From: a virus
Length of the DNA: 47,975 nt
Virus record (IMG/VR): IMGVR_UViG_3300033148_000846
Span: 1-47,975 of that record
Reading direction: 5' to 3' (one strand)
The translations under genes and the position numbers were made by a program. The notes beneath the pieces are model-generated. The model was not told the origin of the DNA. It did no database searches and saw only the letters and a list, made by a program, of their open reading frames with translations. Below, piece after piece: positions 8,699-17,738 of the stretch (its first letter is position 1; every line of letters starts with the position of its first letter).

Positions 8699-9155
8699 GA
8701 TAACCTATCAGAAAGAAACTATAGTTTCCCTCCAAGAAGAGTTGGAGGATCTGATTGTAATACATCATGAAGAACTTGGGATATATAACGATAAGATATC
8801 CCTGAATGTGATGTGGGAGAATTATTTTGCTCTCGAAGAGATGGGGAATCTCCACGTACTAACAGCAAGAGAAGAAGATAAATTGGTAGGATACTACATC
8901 TGTGGTGTTCAACCTAATCTCCATTATGCTGATGTTCTCTTTAGTGTCAATGATATTCTATTCATACACCCTGATTATCGGAAAGGTTTTACCGGAATAC
9001 GTCTTATCAAAGAGGCGGAGAAGGAGATGAGAAAACTAGGTGTGAAAGTGATGACCATCGGTTTTAAAACCTACGCCCCTTTCGGGAGACTCCTAGAAAG
9101 GTTGGGTTGGGATTTTACAGAGAAAGTTTATACGAAATATATAGGAGAAGATTAA
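8691..9155 (+). CDS. GNAT-family N-acetyltransferase
   Basis: 154 residues. GNAT enzymes transfer an acetyl group from acetyl-CoA to an amine. The acceptor-CoA segment is visible as DILFIHPDYRKGFTGIRLIKEAEKEM (about residues 85-110), where R-K-G-x-T-G corresponds to the pyrophosphate-binding Q/R-x-x-G-x-G/A motif, followed by the GWDFTEKVYTKYIG beta strand near the end. ATG 8691 has GGAAGG right upstream; a GTG at 8679 in the same frame is an alternative. It overlaps the nozzle gene stop by 8 bases and the next gene by one base, so it is expressed with virion genes. The substrate is unknown; modification of a virion or host protein is possible. Confidence 0.8.
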   Translation: MSKITYQKETIVSLQEELEDLIVIHHEELGIYNDKISLNVMWENYFALEEMGNLHVLTAREEDKLVGYYICGVQPNLHYADVLFSVNDILFIHPDYRKGFTGIRLIKEAEKEMRKLGVKVMTIGFKTYAPFGRLLERLGWDFTEKVYTKYIGED

Positions 9156-9610
9156 TGAGTATTTTCTATGGGGCTGCCTCTCTGATTTTTAGTATAGGTT
9201 CTGCAGATCAATCGGCAAGAGCTGCTTCTAAGGCTTCTGAAGAACAGAAGATTGCTAATAAAAAGAGAGAGGCCACAGAGCAGACCCGCTCTAATGAAGC
9301 TAGAAGAAGCTCCCTCAGAAAAGAGAGGGTAAGACGGGCTCAGATATTGCAAAGAGCAGATACGATGGGTGTTGGTTCTAGTTCTGGGGTTGCTGGGGCT
9401 ACTGGTGCCCTCAGTACAAGCACAGGTGCTGGTCTTGGTTTCCAAACAGGACAGACTACTGCTGCTTCTAGTATAAGTTCCACACTACAGAGTGCAGCAG
9501 ATGCTCAAACATCTGCAGCTAACTTCGCTAATGTATCTTCAATCTTCATGAGTGAGTTCAAGACTGCTGGTGGTATGGAGAGTATCTTCGGTGACAAAAA
9601 GAAGGATTAA
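9155..9610 (+). CDS. Internal virion protein (gp14-like)
   Basis: 151 residues starting at ATG 9155, which overlaps the preceding stop (TAATG). The protein has a hydrophobic N-terminus (SIFYGAASLIFSIGSADQSARAA), a charged Lys/Arg/Glu helix (residues 30-65) and a long low-complexity Gly/Ala/Ser/Thr stretch (70-130). This architecture and its position before two large core proteins match T7 gp14, an ejected core protein that enters the outer membrane. Assignment rests on order and composition. Confidence 0.65.
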   Translation: MSIFYGAASLIFSIGSADQSARAASKASEEQKIANKKREATEQTRSNEARRSSLRKERVRRAQILQRADTMGVGSSSGVAGATGALSTSTGAGLGFQTGQTTAASSISSTLQSAADAQTSAANFANVSSIFMSEFKTAGGMESIFGDKKKD

Positions 9611-9614
9611 ATAA

Positions 9615-12600
9615 ATGGCTGATGTAGATACAACTATAGAACTCACGGATGAGGAGATGTCAATCCCTGCTGGGTGGGAAGAAGAGGAAGATGATTCTTA
9701 TGGTCAACCCACTGCTAATAAAAAGAGCTTGGCTGTTAGAAACTCTGTCACCCCTCACATTAATAACCCAGAAGTTCTCTTAGGGAAGCTTGAAGCAAGC
9801 GAGGAGAAGCATGCAGATGACATTATCACAGAGGATGCGGCTAGTCTTATAAGCAAAGTGCGCTCTCTCGATGCAGAAATTCTAGGAGATGTTGCTTCTC
9901 ATCCAGAACTAATCTCTCAAGACGCTATCTTAGCTACTGCAGAGGCTGTTCAAGGGAGTCAACAGGAGATGTTGACCAAGAGCCCTATCTATCTCTCCAT
10001 TAAAAATAGTATTATGGAGACAGAAGGGAGTGAGAACCTCTCTCCAGCTCAGGTAGCGGATATTGCTGACGATATGTTTGCACTCTACGGTGTAGCAGAC
10101 AGCATGGATAAGAAATCTTGGTTCAGTATCGGTTATGATATTGTAGGGATGATGGTTATTACGGACTTGGCTTGGAATAATAGTGAAGTAGCTAAGAAAG
10201 TTAAAGAAGAATACCCAGATGCAGAGGTATCGGGTGCATACTTCGACTCATATCAGGATATGATCTACTTAGCAAAGTATCGTAACAGTTTGAACTCGGA
10301 AGATAAACTACGGTTTACAGAAACCTTGAAGAAGTTTTATCTGGAAGTGGACGACAACGAACTTCAAGCAGTAGACTTCATAAACAATATCCTAGGTCAG
10401 AATGAATATCTGAAACTAGAAGATGCTTTGGATAAGGGTGGAGTTATTGCCACCGCCCTCCAGTTTGGATTCGCTGCTGTAGGGAGGCTTGTAAGAGCCG
10501 GACAGCTTGTGAGAAGACTAGGGGCTATAGGGGATAAGCAAGGGGCTATGAAAGCCGCTGACGCAGCAGCAGAGAGCGCTGAGAATGCTAAGTTGCTTGG
10601 TACATCTCAGGTAGAATCCGCCACTGCTGGTAATCCTCTCTCTATCAGAGAAATATTCGCAGGGGCTCCTCCAGGTGCTTCTACTGAATATCGTAGGTTC
10701 GCCCAAGTTATTGATGAAAACCTAGACCAACTGAATAACGTAAGCACTATCAATATCTCTAGGATGAGTAAAGAAGAACAGGTTAGAATCGTTGCAGCCA
10801 TGAAGAAGCATCTCCCTAAGGACTTGCAGGTAGATGATCTGAAGATTACTATGGTAGATGACCAGCCTGTATTCCATTACAACATTCTAGACAAGAATGG
10901 TAGGTTGATGGAGAAGGTGGAGAAGCCTTATACCTTAGACAACGTAGGTTCTTATATAGATCCTGATGTTGGTCTTGGTTCTAATATATTAAGAGGGCTC
11001 ACCTCTCCTAAGTATGTACAAGGGTTGGATGCTAAGGGTCTTGTCGATCAGGCTATGGTAGGTACCTTCGCTCAGGCTAAGATGGGTGCTAATTATACCT
11101 CTGCTGCTGAAGCTGCCTTTAAACCTATCAAGAGAAATAAGAAGTCTATCCAAAAGGTAGACGACATGTTGCAACTACTTGATGGTAGAAAGATAGATCC
11201 TACTTACCAACAGCTTGTTGTAGAGGGTGTTGGAGGTAAGAGACTTACACCTAAAGAGTTCCAAGCTTTCACAGGTGTTCGTAAAGTTCTAGATGACATG
11301 CACTACCGCAACAACAAAGTAATGCGTCAGGAAATGGATTTAAGAGGGACACGCTTAATTAAAGAGGGTGATGAAAAGATCTTTGCCAAGCCTTATGATG
11401 ATGCTGACTCTGCTAACGCTGCGTATCATGGCGATGAGGCAATGGGTACTATCTATAAAGATGGGCAAGCCTTCGATGATGTGTCTCACGCTACACTACA
11501 ACAAGCCTACAAAGATGGGTATGTTCTCGTAAGAAGTCATGCTGATTCTTTTGATGATTGGTTTAAGCTTGGAGAGAAAGGGGATAGTAACTACTTTAGA
11601 TTCGCTCTTGTTAAGAAGGATGCGGTGAGAGATCTTCCACCTGATGTTCTGAACAAGACCCCTAACTATCTACCTAAGTTCAACAAGGATGCAAACTTCT
11701 TTATCAAAGAGGTTCGTAATGTAATAGTTAATGGTAAATCAGTACCTAAACCTATTACCCTCGCGTATGCTGCTACAAAAGCTGAAGCTCTTAAATGGAA
11801 GAAACAACAAGAAGCTTTGGATGTAGAGCTGGGTACGAAGAGAACTCTTGTACAGACAGAGCAGAATATGGATAAGACCTTAGACACAGGTGATGTTATA
11901 CGAGCCAGTGGTGGTCTCATTCGAGGGAAGCGTTCTAAAGACGGCATTGAATATGCTGGTAACTTTGGAGGAGGTCGAGCTGACGCTTTTGAAGCTCTTC
12001 AGAGAGCCATCGCTATGACTGCAGACAGGGTTACTATGTCTCGGTGGCGTATGTCTGCTATGCAGGAGTGGAGAAACTCTGCTGCTCTTCACCTGAAGAA
12101 GCTCCCTGAGGAATGGAAACCTGCTAGAGAAGCTATTGCAGATATGGAAGTAGGGCCAGTCAGAACAAAACTTCTGTCTGCTCATGACCAAATCTCTGGT
12201 ATGTCTCACATGCCTACGAAAGGAGAGCAAGCTTTCAAAGGGCACATCCTTACGGCAGCGAGAAAGCTAGATGGGATTAACCTCCCCTTCTTAGGGAAGA
12301 CTATTGAGAAGGGTTCTAAAGCCCTCACTCAAAGAACTGCAGCCTACCTTTATAGAGTACGAGATAACAGTCCTGTAAATCTGTTGAAGAGTGTAACCTT
12401 TAACATGACGCTAGGGGCTTTCAGTATGGTACAGATTCCTGTACAGACTGCTGGTGCTCTTGTAGCTATCGCTGCAAATCCTATCCACGCAGGTAAGGCG
12501 ATGGATACTTGGTTGATTGCATCTGCACTAGACCTTGGTACGGATATGAAGGTTGTAGGAAAGACTGGTAATATCTTAGGTAAGAGGATGGGGCTAGATA

Positions 12601-14003
12601 AGAATAAACTCAACGCATTACAGAATGATTACGAGTTCTGGAGAGCCTCTGGTATGAGAGAAGCTGTTGTTCGGGGGAACGCTGATGCGTCCTCTGTAAT
12701 GAACGGCCTCCCTTTAGATGCTAACCTCATGCGTAGAGGGTTCGGTCATCTCTTACAAGCTGGTCAGACTCCTTACCGTATGGGTGAGTTGGCTAACATG
12801 CGTATCAGTTTCTTCACTGCCTTAGAGCGTGAGAAGGCTTTGGTAGGGAAAGGTTTTAAGTATGATGATGCAACTCTTCAGAGAGTATTGTCTCGTACTG
12901 AGAGCACCCGCTTGAACATGAACGCTGCTAACAAAGCTATGTTCCAGAAGGGATTCTTATCTCTGCCTACCCAGTTCAAGCAAATTTATACCAAGTACCT
13001 AGAAGCTGTAGCAGGAAGAGAGTTTACAAGAACAGAAAAGTTCCGCATCTTCTCTTCTCAGACAATGGCTTTCGGTGCTGCAGGTGTACCTATCTTGAAT
13101 CACTACGCTGACTCTATTATGGAGATGGCAGGGGTAACCAAAAACTCTGACTCAACAGAGCAACAAATGTGGTTAAGAGGAACTGTTGGTGTCATGCTTA
13201 ACGACTACTACGGTATTGATGCTGTGTTCTCTGGAAGAATGACTGTATCCGCGGATATCATCGAAGATATTAAGAAGATGTTTACAGACGGAAGAACACC
13301 TGTATTTGAAACATTCGCAGGGGCTTCTTCTTCTCCTTTGAAACATGGACTAGGTTTTATGGAGAATATCTTCATGGCAGGTAACATGGTCTATCAGATT
13401 GAAGACTACAACCCTGCACAGTTAGGGTATATCGCTGAGATTGTTCTTGAGGGTTTGGCACGGATGTCTTCCTCAGGGAGAAGCGCTATAGCTGCTAGAG
13501 ATCTCCTTTACGATGGCGTGGTTAGAAACTCAGATGGTGTCGAGATCTATAAGACAGATCCTGACCTAGCTGACATTCTCTTTAGAGCTATAGGTTTTGG
13601 TAGCCAAGAGACACACGACCTCTACGCACAATCCAAATCTAATATGAGTATAGAAGAGGAGCGGAGAGGAAGAGTCGACCAGTATGTATCTGCCTTCCAC
13701 ACTTTGATTAATAACATGAAACAAGAGAACAAGGAGATGGTACACTTATCACATGTGGCTCTCTCCATGATTAAAATCCAGATTGAGAGATACCCTGATG
13801 ATGAAAGGGATAGGATCTGGGCTTCTTTTCTTGACAAGGTTAATAGTCCAAGAGACATGAAGGGGGACGTTATTAATAAAGCCCTCAAGACATGGTACGA
13901 AGATTCAGCAAATGCCTTTAACACTCTCAACCCAACTGTAACAAAAGCACGGGAAGAGAAAGAAGCTAGAGGCCAAGCAATTTTAGATATGGAGAATGAA
14001 TAA
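9615..14003 (+). CDS. Large internal virion (ejection) protein
   Basis: 1462 residues, the largest gene of the window and close to T7 gp16 (1318). Such proteins form the inner core and are ejected to build the DNA channel through the cell envelope. The N-terminus is acidic (residues 1-30, DDEEMSIPAGWEEEEDDSYG pattern). A hydrophobic stretch at about 280-300 and another at about 935-965 (VNLLKSVTFNMTLGAFSMVQIPVQTAGALVAIAAN split by Gln/Pro) could insert in membranes. No lytic transglycosylase motif was recognised, so unlike T7 gp16 the murein-cleaving domain may be missing or diverged. Followed by the 700-residue core gene with a one-base overlap. Confidence 0.75.
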   Translation: MADVDTTIELTDEEMSIPAGWEEEEDDSYGQPTANKKSLAVRNSVTPHINNPEVLLGKLEASEEKHADDIITEDAASLISKVRSLDAEILGDVASHPELISQDAILATAEAVQGSQQEMLTKSPIYLSIKNSIMETEGSENLSPAQVADIADDMFALYGVADSMDKKSWFSIGYDIVGMMVITDLAWNNSEVAKKVKEEYPDAEVSGAYFDSYQDMIYLAKYRNSLNSEDKLRFTETLKKFYLEVDDNELQAVDFINNILGQNEYLKLEDALDKGGVIATALQFGFAAVGRLVRAGQLVRRLGAIGDKQGAMKAADAAAESAENAKLLGTSQVESATAGNPLSIREIFAGAPPGASTEYRRFAQVIDENLDQLNNVSTINISRMSKEEQVRIVAAMKKHLPKDLQVDDLKITMVDDQPVFHYNILDKNGRLMEKVEKPYTLDNVGSYIDPDVGLGSNILRGLTSPKYVQGLDAKGLVDQAMVGTFAQAKMGANYTSAAEAAFKPIKRNKKSIQKVDDMLQLLDGRKIDPTYQQLVVEGVGGKRLTPKEFQAFTGVRKVLDDMHYRNNKVMRQEMDLRGTRLIKEGDEKIFAKPYDDADSANAAYHGDEAMGTIYKDGQAFDDVSHATLQQAYKDGYVLVRSHADSFDDWFKLGEKGDSNYFRFALVKKDAVRDLPPDVLNKTPNYLPKFNKDANFFIKEVRNVIVNGKSVPKPITLAYAATKAEALKWKKQQEALDVELGTKRTLVQTEQNMDKTLDTGDVIRASGGLIRGKRSKDGIEYAGNFGGGRADAFEALQRAIAMTADRVTMSRWRMSAMQEWRNSAALHLKKLPEEWKPAREAIADMEVGPVRTKLLSAHDQISGMSHMPTKGEQAFKGHILTAARKLDGINLPFLGKTIEKGSKALTQRTAAYLYRVRDNSPVNLLKSVTFNMTLGAFSMVQIPVQTAGALVAIAANPIHAGKAMDTWLIASALDLGTDMKVVGKTGNILGKRMGLDKNKLNALQNDYEFWRASGMREAVVRGNADASSVMNGLPLDANLMRRGFGHLLQAGQTPYRMGELANMRISFFTALEREKALVGKGFKYDDATLQRVLSRTESTRLNMNAANKAMFQKGFLSLPTQFKQIYTKYLEAVAGREFTRTEKFRIFSSQTMAFGAAGVPILNHYADSIMEMAGVTKNSDSTEQQMWLRGTVGVMLNDYYGIDAVFSGRMTVSADIIEDIKKMFTDGRTPVFETFAGASSSPLKHGLGFMENIFMAGNMVYQIEDYNPAQLGYIAEIVLEGLARMSSSGRSAIAARDLLYDGVVRNSDGVEIYKTDPDLADILFRAIGFGSQETHDLYAQSKSNMSIEEERRGRVDQYVSAFHTLINNMKQENKEMVHLSHVALSMIKIQIERYPDDERDRIWASFLDKVNSPRDMKGDVINKALKTWYEDSANAFNTLNPTVTKAREEKEARGQAILDMENE

Positions 14004-16105
14004 TGGCAGGTATATTCGATACCTCAAACGTGTCTCAGACAACGGAATCTTCCGCCACTGTCAAGGCACCAGTAGCTGAGGCTGAAAACACAATGGGGAC
14101 TATGGCTCTCCAGCTAGGACTAGATGCTGGTAAGGAGGTTGTTACTCAACATGCTTTAGGAGAGCAAGAGGAAGCCCTTGCAGGTATCCAAGAGGACAGG
14201 AACGCTGCTCTTGGAGAGATGCGGCTTAAAGCTCTGAACAGTAAGTTCGAGACATTAGCAGCGGGTATTGAGCAGGGACTGCCTACTTCCCAAGCTAATG
14301 CTAGAGCAAGAGCTGTCTTAGCTGAGACTAAAGCATCTGTCCCTTGGATTGGTAATAGAGCGGATGCAGCCTTCAAAGGTTTCTTTGGAGGGTCTTCTGG
14401 AGCTGGTGGCTTCGAGCCTAATCCTTTGGAGATAGCTGCAAGAGAGCATCAAGAGCTTGTCGCTAAGACTGCTGCTATGGCAGGTTCCTCTCTTATAGCG
14501 GCTGAGAGAGCTGTTAAAGTAGATGCTATGAATAAGCAGGGTACTGCAAACCTACTTGCCGCTAGTAATGATAAGGCAAACTTCAAGGATTCTGCGAGAG
14601 CTTACACTAACATGCGGATGGATAATGCAAGTGTTCAGGCTCAGTACATTATGAATAGCTATCTCCCAGAAGGGACTACCACCCTTGGGGTTAATGAAAT
14701 GGCTTCTGTAAAGTCCGCGGTAAAGCTTGTTTACTCACAGGCTAGGGAGGATCTCCGAAAGGTTTCCTTTAGAGCTGCAGATGGGATGCCCCTTCTTAGT
14801 AAGGATGATTTGCAAGAACAGTATGATGCTATTACTGCTGCGGAGGAAAATCAACTTTCTCTCATCGGTGACCGTGACTATCAGACGATTATAAAAAATC
14901 TAGCTGATGTTAAACAGGATGAGATATCATATGTTGCCAACACAATGTTCTCTGAGTGGGCTCTCGCTAACGCAGCGGGTGGACAGGTTGCTGTAGAGAG
15001 CCTTAACAAAGGTATTATGAGTCCTAAGTATGTAGCTTCTCTTGTAGCGGATCAACCTCTCCTTGCTAAGTTCTTCAATCCAGATGGTACCTCTAAAAGA
15101 GTATTAGCTTCTAGCATCGCAAGAATGTATGGGAACGGTTTGACAGATCCTACTACCAATGCAAAGCTTTCTGCTATGGTATTGACACCAGAAGGTATTG
15201 AGCTTATGCAGAAGATGGTACAAGATCATGAGCAAGTAGGTACCGCTAGGACTGGGTATGACCAACTTTCTAAAGGAACTCCAGAGCAGCAGCAGGTAGC
15301 TAAAGTCTATCACGGAGAAAGTTCAAAGCTCAATCCTAAAGCTGTTTCCAAGACTCTTTCTACGAAGAACTTCACAGAGTATCTCCAAGAGAATGTACCG
15401 GAGGGCTCGAAGGTTCTCTCGGTGTCTCTTGGTGGTATGAGTCAAGCATTTAAAACTGCTTACTATTCAGCGGGGGTTGGCGTTCCTGGTTATATTGAGA
15501 TAGGTTCCGAAAGTGATTTAGATGGTAACATAAAAGCCTCCTCTTTCACAGCCACAGAGGAGAACGGTGAACCTATTCCTGACCATGCAAAAGGAGCTAT
15601 CGCTGCTCAGTACAGAGCCATCCTCAGTAATCCAGCTTATGTGCAGCATGTGGAAGAGGTCATGGGTATTCCCCTGACAGCATCAGAGGTGTTAGAACTA
15701 ACTTTGAATGATACCCTTCACCCTAAGTTCTTTGAGAGAGCACAAGAGCAGAAGGAGAAAGGTTCTTTCTTAGGAGCTCCAGGAAGGAAGGACTTAGCTG
15801 CATATAATAAAAGCCTTGCATCATTACATCTCCAACAGAAAGGTACTTGGACACCCTTCGAGAGGGAGACTCCCGAAGAGATAATGGGGAAGAAGCCTGA
15901 AGGAAAGATGGTAGACCCTGCTCAAAGCCAGATAGACGAGCTCTTTAAAGAGAAGCCCAAAGAGAAGCCCAAGGAAGAGTTCCAGCTTACGCAAGAGCAA
16001 CATGATGCTATAGCAGCAGAGCCTGACCTTCAGAAGAAGAAGAAACTTGCAATAGGTTTCGGAGCAGATCCTGAAATGATTAACAAAGCAACAAGGGGTA
16101 GATAA
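14003..16105 (+). CDS. Internal virion protein, second core component
   Basis: 700 residues, similar in size to T7 gp15 (747). ATG overlaps the preceding stop (TAATG). The sequence is Ala/Glu/Lys/Gln-rich and mostly helical; the C-terminal 60 residues are very charged and contain a KEKPKEKPKEE repeat. No enzymatic motif is recognised. Position between the giant core protein and the lysis genes supports a core/ejection role. In T7 the order is gp14-gp15-gp16; here the larger protein comes first. Confidence 0.65.
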   Translation: MAGIFDTSNVSQTTESSATVKAPVAEAENTMGTMALQLGLDAGKEVVTQHALGEQEEALAGIQEDRNAALGEMRLKALNSKFETLAAGIEQGLPTSQANARARAVLAETKASVPWIGNRADAAFKGFFGGSSGAGGFEPNPLEIAAREHQELVAKTAAMAGSSLIAAERAVKVDAMNKQGTANLLAASNDKANFKDSARAYTNMRMDNASVQAQYIMNSYLPEGTTTLGVNEMASVKSAVKLVYSQAREDLRKVSFRAADGMPLLSKDDLQEQYDAITAAEENQLSLIGDRDYQTIIKNLADVKQDEISYVANTMFSEWALANAAGGQVAVESLNKGIMSPKYVASLVADQPLLAKFFNPDGTSKRVLASSIARMYGNGLTDPTTNAKLSAMVLTPEGIELMQKMVQDHEQVGTARTGYDQLSKGTPEQQQVAKVYHGESSKLNPKAVSKTLSTKNFTEYLQENVPEGSKVLSVSLGGMSQAFKTAYYSAGVGVPGYIEIGSESDLDGNIKASSFTATEENGEPIPDHAKGAIAAQYRAILSNPAYVQHVEEVMGIPLTASEVLELTLNDTLHPKFFERAQEQKEKGSFLGAPGRKDLAAYNKSLASLHLQQKGTWTPFERETPEEIMGKKPEGKMVDPAQSQIDELFKEKPKEKPKEEFQLTQEQHDAIAAEPDLQKKKKLAIGFGADPEMINKATRGR

Positions 16106-16491
16106 TGTTTTCCTTTAGTGAGAAGAGTTTAGGGAGGATGTCTGGGGTAGACCCACGACTTCAGGAGGTGATGAAAAGAGCCCTTGAAATCTCTAAGTTA
16201 GATTTTGGTATTCCAGAATACGGAGGGTTAAGGACGACAGAGGAACAGTATGGGCTGTTCGAGACAGGGAAGTCTAAGGCAGATGGTACTCGTAAAAAGA
16301 GCTATCATCAGACAGGTAAGGCTGTAGACGTATATGCGTATGTCTATGGACTAGCCAGTTGGGAGAAGTTACACCTAGCTATGATTGCTGCTGCTGTATT
16401 ACAAGCGGCTAGTGAACTTGGTTACTCAGTTAAATGGGGAGGTCTTTGGAGTAACTTCACAGACATGCCTCATTTCCAAATAGAGGATTGA
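16105..16491 (+). CDS. Endolysin, M15 family L-alanyl-D-glutamate/D-Ala-D-Ala peptidase
   Basis: 128 residues. The zinc peptidase cleaves the peptide stem of peptidoglycan and frees progeny. The motif S66-Y-H68-Q-T-G71-K-A-V-D75 is the canonical SxHxxGxAxD zinc signature and the third ligand is H123 in DMPHFQIED; W115 and nearby aromatics shape the pocket. Length matches the compact T5-type endolysins. No signal peptide, so it needs the holin encoded just downstream. ATG overlaps the previous stop (TAATG). Confidence 0.9.
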   Translation: MFSFSEKSLGRMSGVDPRLQEVMKRALEISKLDFGIPEYGGLRTTEEQYGLFETGKSKADGTRKKSYHQTGKAVDVYAYVYGLASWEKLHLAMIAAAVLQAASELGYSVKWGGLWSNFTDMPHFQIED

Positions 16492-16494
16492 GGG

Positions 16495-16800
16495 ATGGAG
16501 GAGGAGGAACTAGACCGACGAGCTATCGACAAAGAGTTTGAGGAGCATCTTCGTAAATCTAATGAATGTATGGAAAAGAATCGAGAGGATATAAAGAAGA
16601 TTTCTTCTGCTCTATTCGGTGATGATGGTATTGTCGAGTGGGCTAAAGATCATATCTCAGCGGAGAGGGAGAGGAGAGAACTCTTCAAGGAGTTGAAGAA
16701 GAGACTCATTGTGAGGGGTACCCTAGGTGCAGTAGCTATCCTAATCTCCCTCTTATGGTACGGTATTACAAGTTATCTAAAGACAGGAGGGACAGGTTAA
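16495..16800 (+). CDS. Single-TM protein in the lysis cassette (spanin- or holin-like)
   Basis: 101 residues: a highly charged cytoplasmic-type helix (residues 1-70, Glu/Lys/Arg-rich), one transmembrane segment near the C-terminus (about 73-93, GTLGAVAILISLLWYGITSYL) and a short tail. ATG three bases after the endolysin stop. The topology would place the helix inside the cell; an inner-membrane spanin or an accessory holin are the main options. No family could be recognised with confidence. Confidence 0.65.
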   Translation: MEEEELDRRAIDKEFEEHLRKSNECMEKNREDIKKISSALFGDDGIVEWAKDHISAERERRELFKELKKRLIVRGTLGAVAILISLLWYGITSYLKTGGTG

Positions 16801-17225
16801 TGGGTATGATTAGTGAATTTTTCTCTAGCAGTGTTGGAAGTATTGTAGACAGCATCGGTAAGGCTATCGACGATACCACTACGAGTGATGAGGAGAGGCT
16901 GACGCTTCGTAATGAACTTAGTAAGATTCAAGGAGAAGCTGTAGCTAAAGCAGGAGAGCTTGAGGCGAGGTTTGAAACAGAACTTACGGCAAGACATGCT
17001 GCCGACATGGCTAGTGATAGTTGGCTCTCTAAGAATATCAGACCCCTTTCCCTTGTGTTTCTCTTAGGGACAGTCAGTGTCTTAGCACTCTTTGATGGGA
17101 ACGTAGGAGAGTTTGTTGTAGGAAATAGTTATGTAGAGTTGTTTAGACAGCTCCTTCTTCTAGCATTCGGATTTTACTTCGGAAGTCGTGGTGTAGAGAA
17201 GGTTGTAAAAGTCTGGAAGAAGTAG
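16800..17225 (+). CDS. Holin of the GTA-type 3TM family
   Basis: 141 residues starting at ATG 16800, overlapping the previous stop (TAATG). An amphipathic N-terminal part, a charged helix (residues 30-70), then the DSWLSKNIRPLSLVFLL signature of the GTA_holin_3TM family, TM segments at about 82-98 and 113-129, and a basic end (EKVVKVWKK). Holins permeabilise the inner membrane at the programmed time so the M15 endolysin can reach murein. Confidence 0.8.
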   Translation: MGMISEFFSSSVGSIVDSIGKAIDDTTTSDEERLTLRNELSKIQGEAVAKAGELEARFETELTARHAADMASDSWLSKNIRPLSLVFLLGTVSVLALFDGNVGEFVVGNSYVELFRQLLLLAFGFYFGSRGVEKVVKVWKK

Positions 17226-17259
17226 AAAACACTAACTAATGATTAGAGGAATAATAGTA

Positions 17260-17679
17260 ATGGGTATTTTGTCAGGTATATTAAAGATAGGTAAGAAGGG
17301 TAAGAAAATTCTTCCTCAGAAGAAGAAGAAAGCTAACACGAATGTAGGAAAGGAACAGCGTAAATCGAGTACTAAGGGTGTATCCAAAGTCACGAAGGCT
17401 GTTAAGAAGGAAGGGGGTGGGGATAGCAAGAAGCAGAGAGCTGCTACTGTTAAGCAAACGAAAGCAAAACTAGGTGCTGAACAATCTGCTAGACGTAAGG
17501 CTGGTGAGGGTAGTGCTGCAAGGACGAAGATCCAACAGAAGAAGGATGAGGCTGCCAAGAAGGCTGGCAAGAAGGAGAGTATTAATCGAGGGGTTCCTAA
17601 AAGGAAGGGGAAATCTCAAGCGACGAAGAAGAATGCTACACAGATTAAAAAGGCTCAGAAAGCCCGTAAGAAAAAGTAG
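17260..17679 (+). CDS. Highly basic Lys/Ala-rich protein
   Basis: 139 residues from ATG 17260, which has GAGGA about 11 bases upstream; an ATG at 17239 in the same frame has no clear site. After a short MGILSGILKIG start, nearly the whole chain is Lys, Ala, Arg, Gly, Gln and Ser, resembling histone-like or nucleic-acid-binding tails. It is the last gene before the central terminator and would be expressed late. A DNA condensing, ejection or virion role is possible; no family recognised. Confidence 0.65.
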   Translation: MGILSGILKIGKKGKKILPQKKKKANTNVGKEQRKSSTKGVSKVTKAVKKEGGGDSKKQRAATVKQTKAKLGAEQSARRKAGEGSAARTKIQQKKDEAAKKAGKKESINRGVPKRKGKSQATKKNATQIKKAQKARKKK

Positions 17680-17689
17680 AAGACGTAAG

Positions 17690-17728
17690 AAAGCCCCCAA
17701 GGACTCGCATCCAAGGGGGCTTTTTTAT
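17690..17728 (+). terminator. Bidirectional terminator between convergent late and RNR units
   Basis: AAAGCCCCC and GGGGGCTTT form a 9-base-pair stem, extended after an AA/AA bulge by GGA/TCC, with a 6-base loop. Followed by six T on the plus strand and preceded by A-rich sequence, so it can stop transcripts from both sides: the late genes from the left and RNR transcripts from the right. Confidence 0.9.
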
Positions 17729-17738
17729 TGCTTACAGT

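Noticed and set aside
16105-17225. Lysozyme or transglycosylase in the lysis cassette
   Set aside because: The 128-residue enzyme has the SxHxxGxAxD and HFQ zinc peptidase motifs, so it is an M15 peptidase, not a glycosidase.
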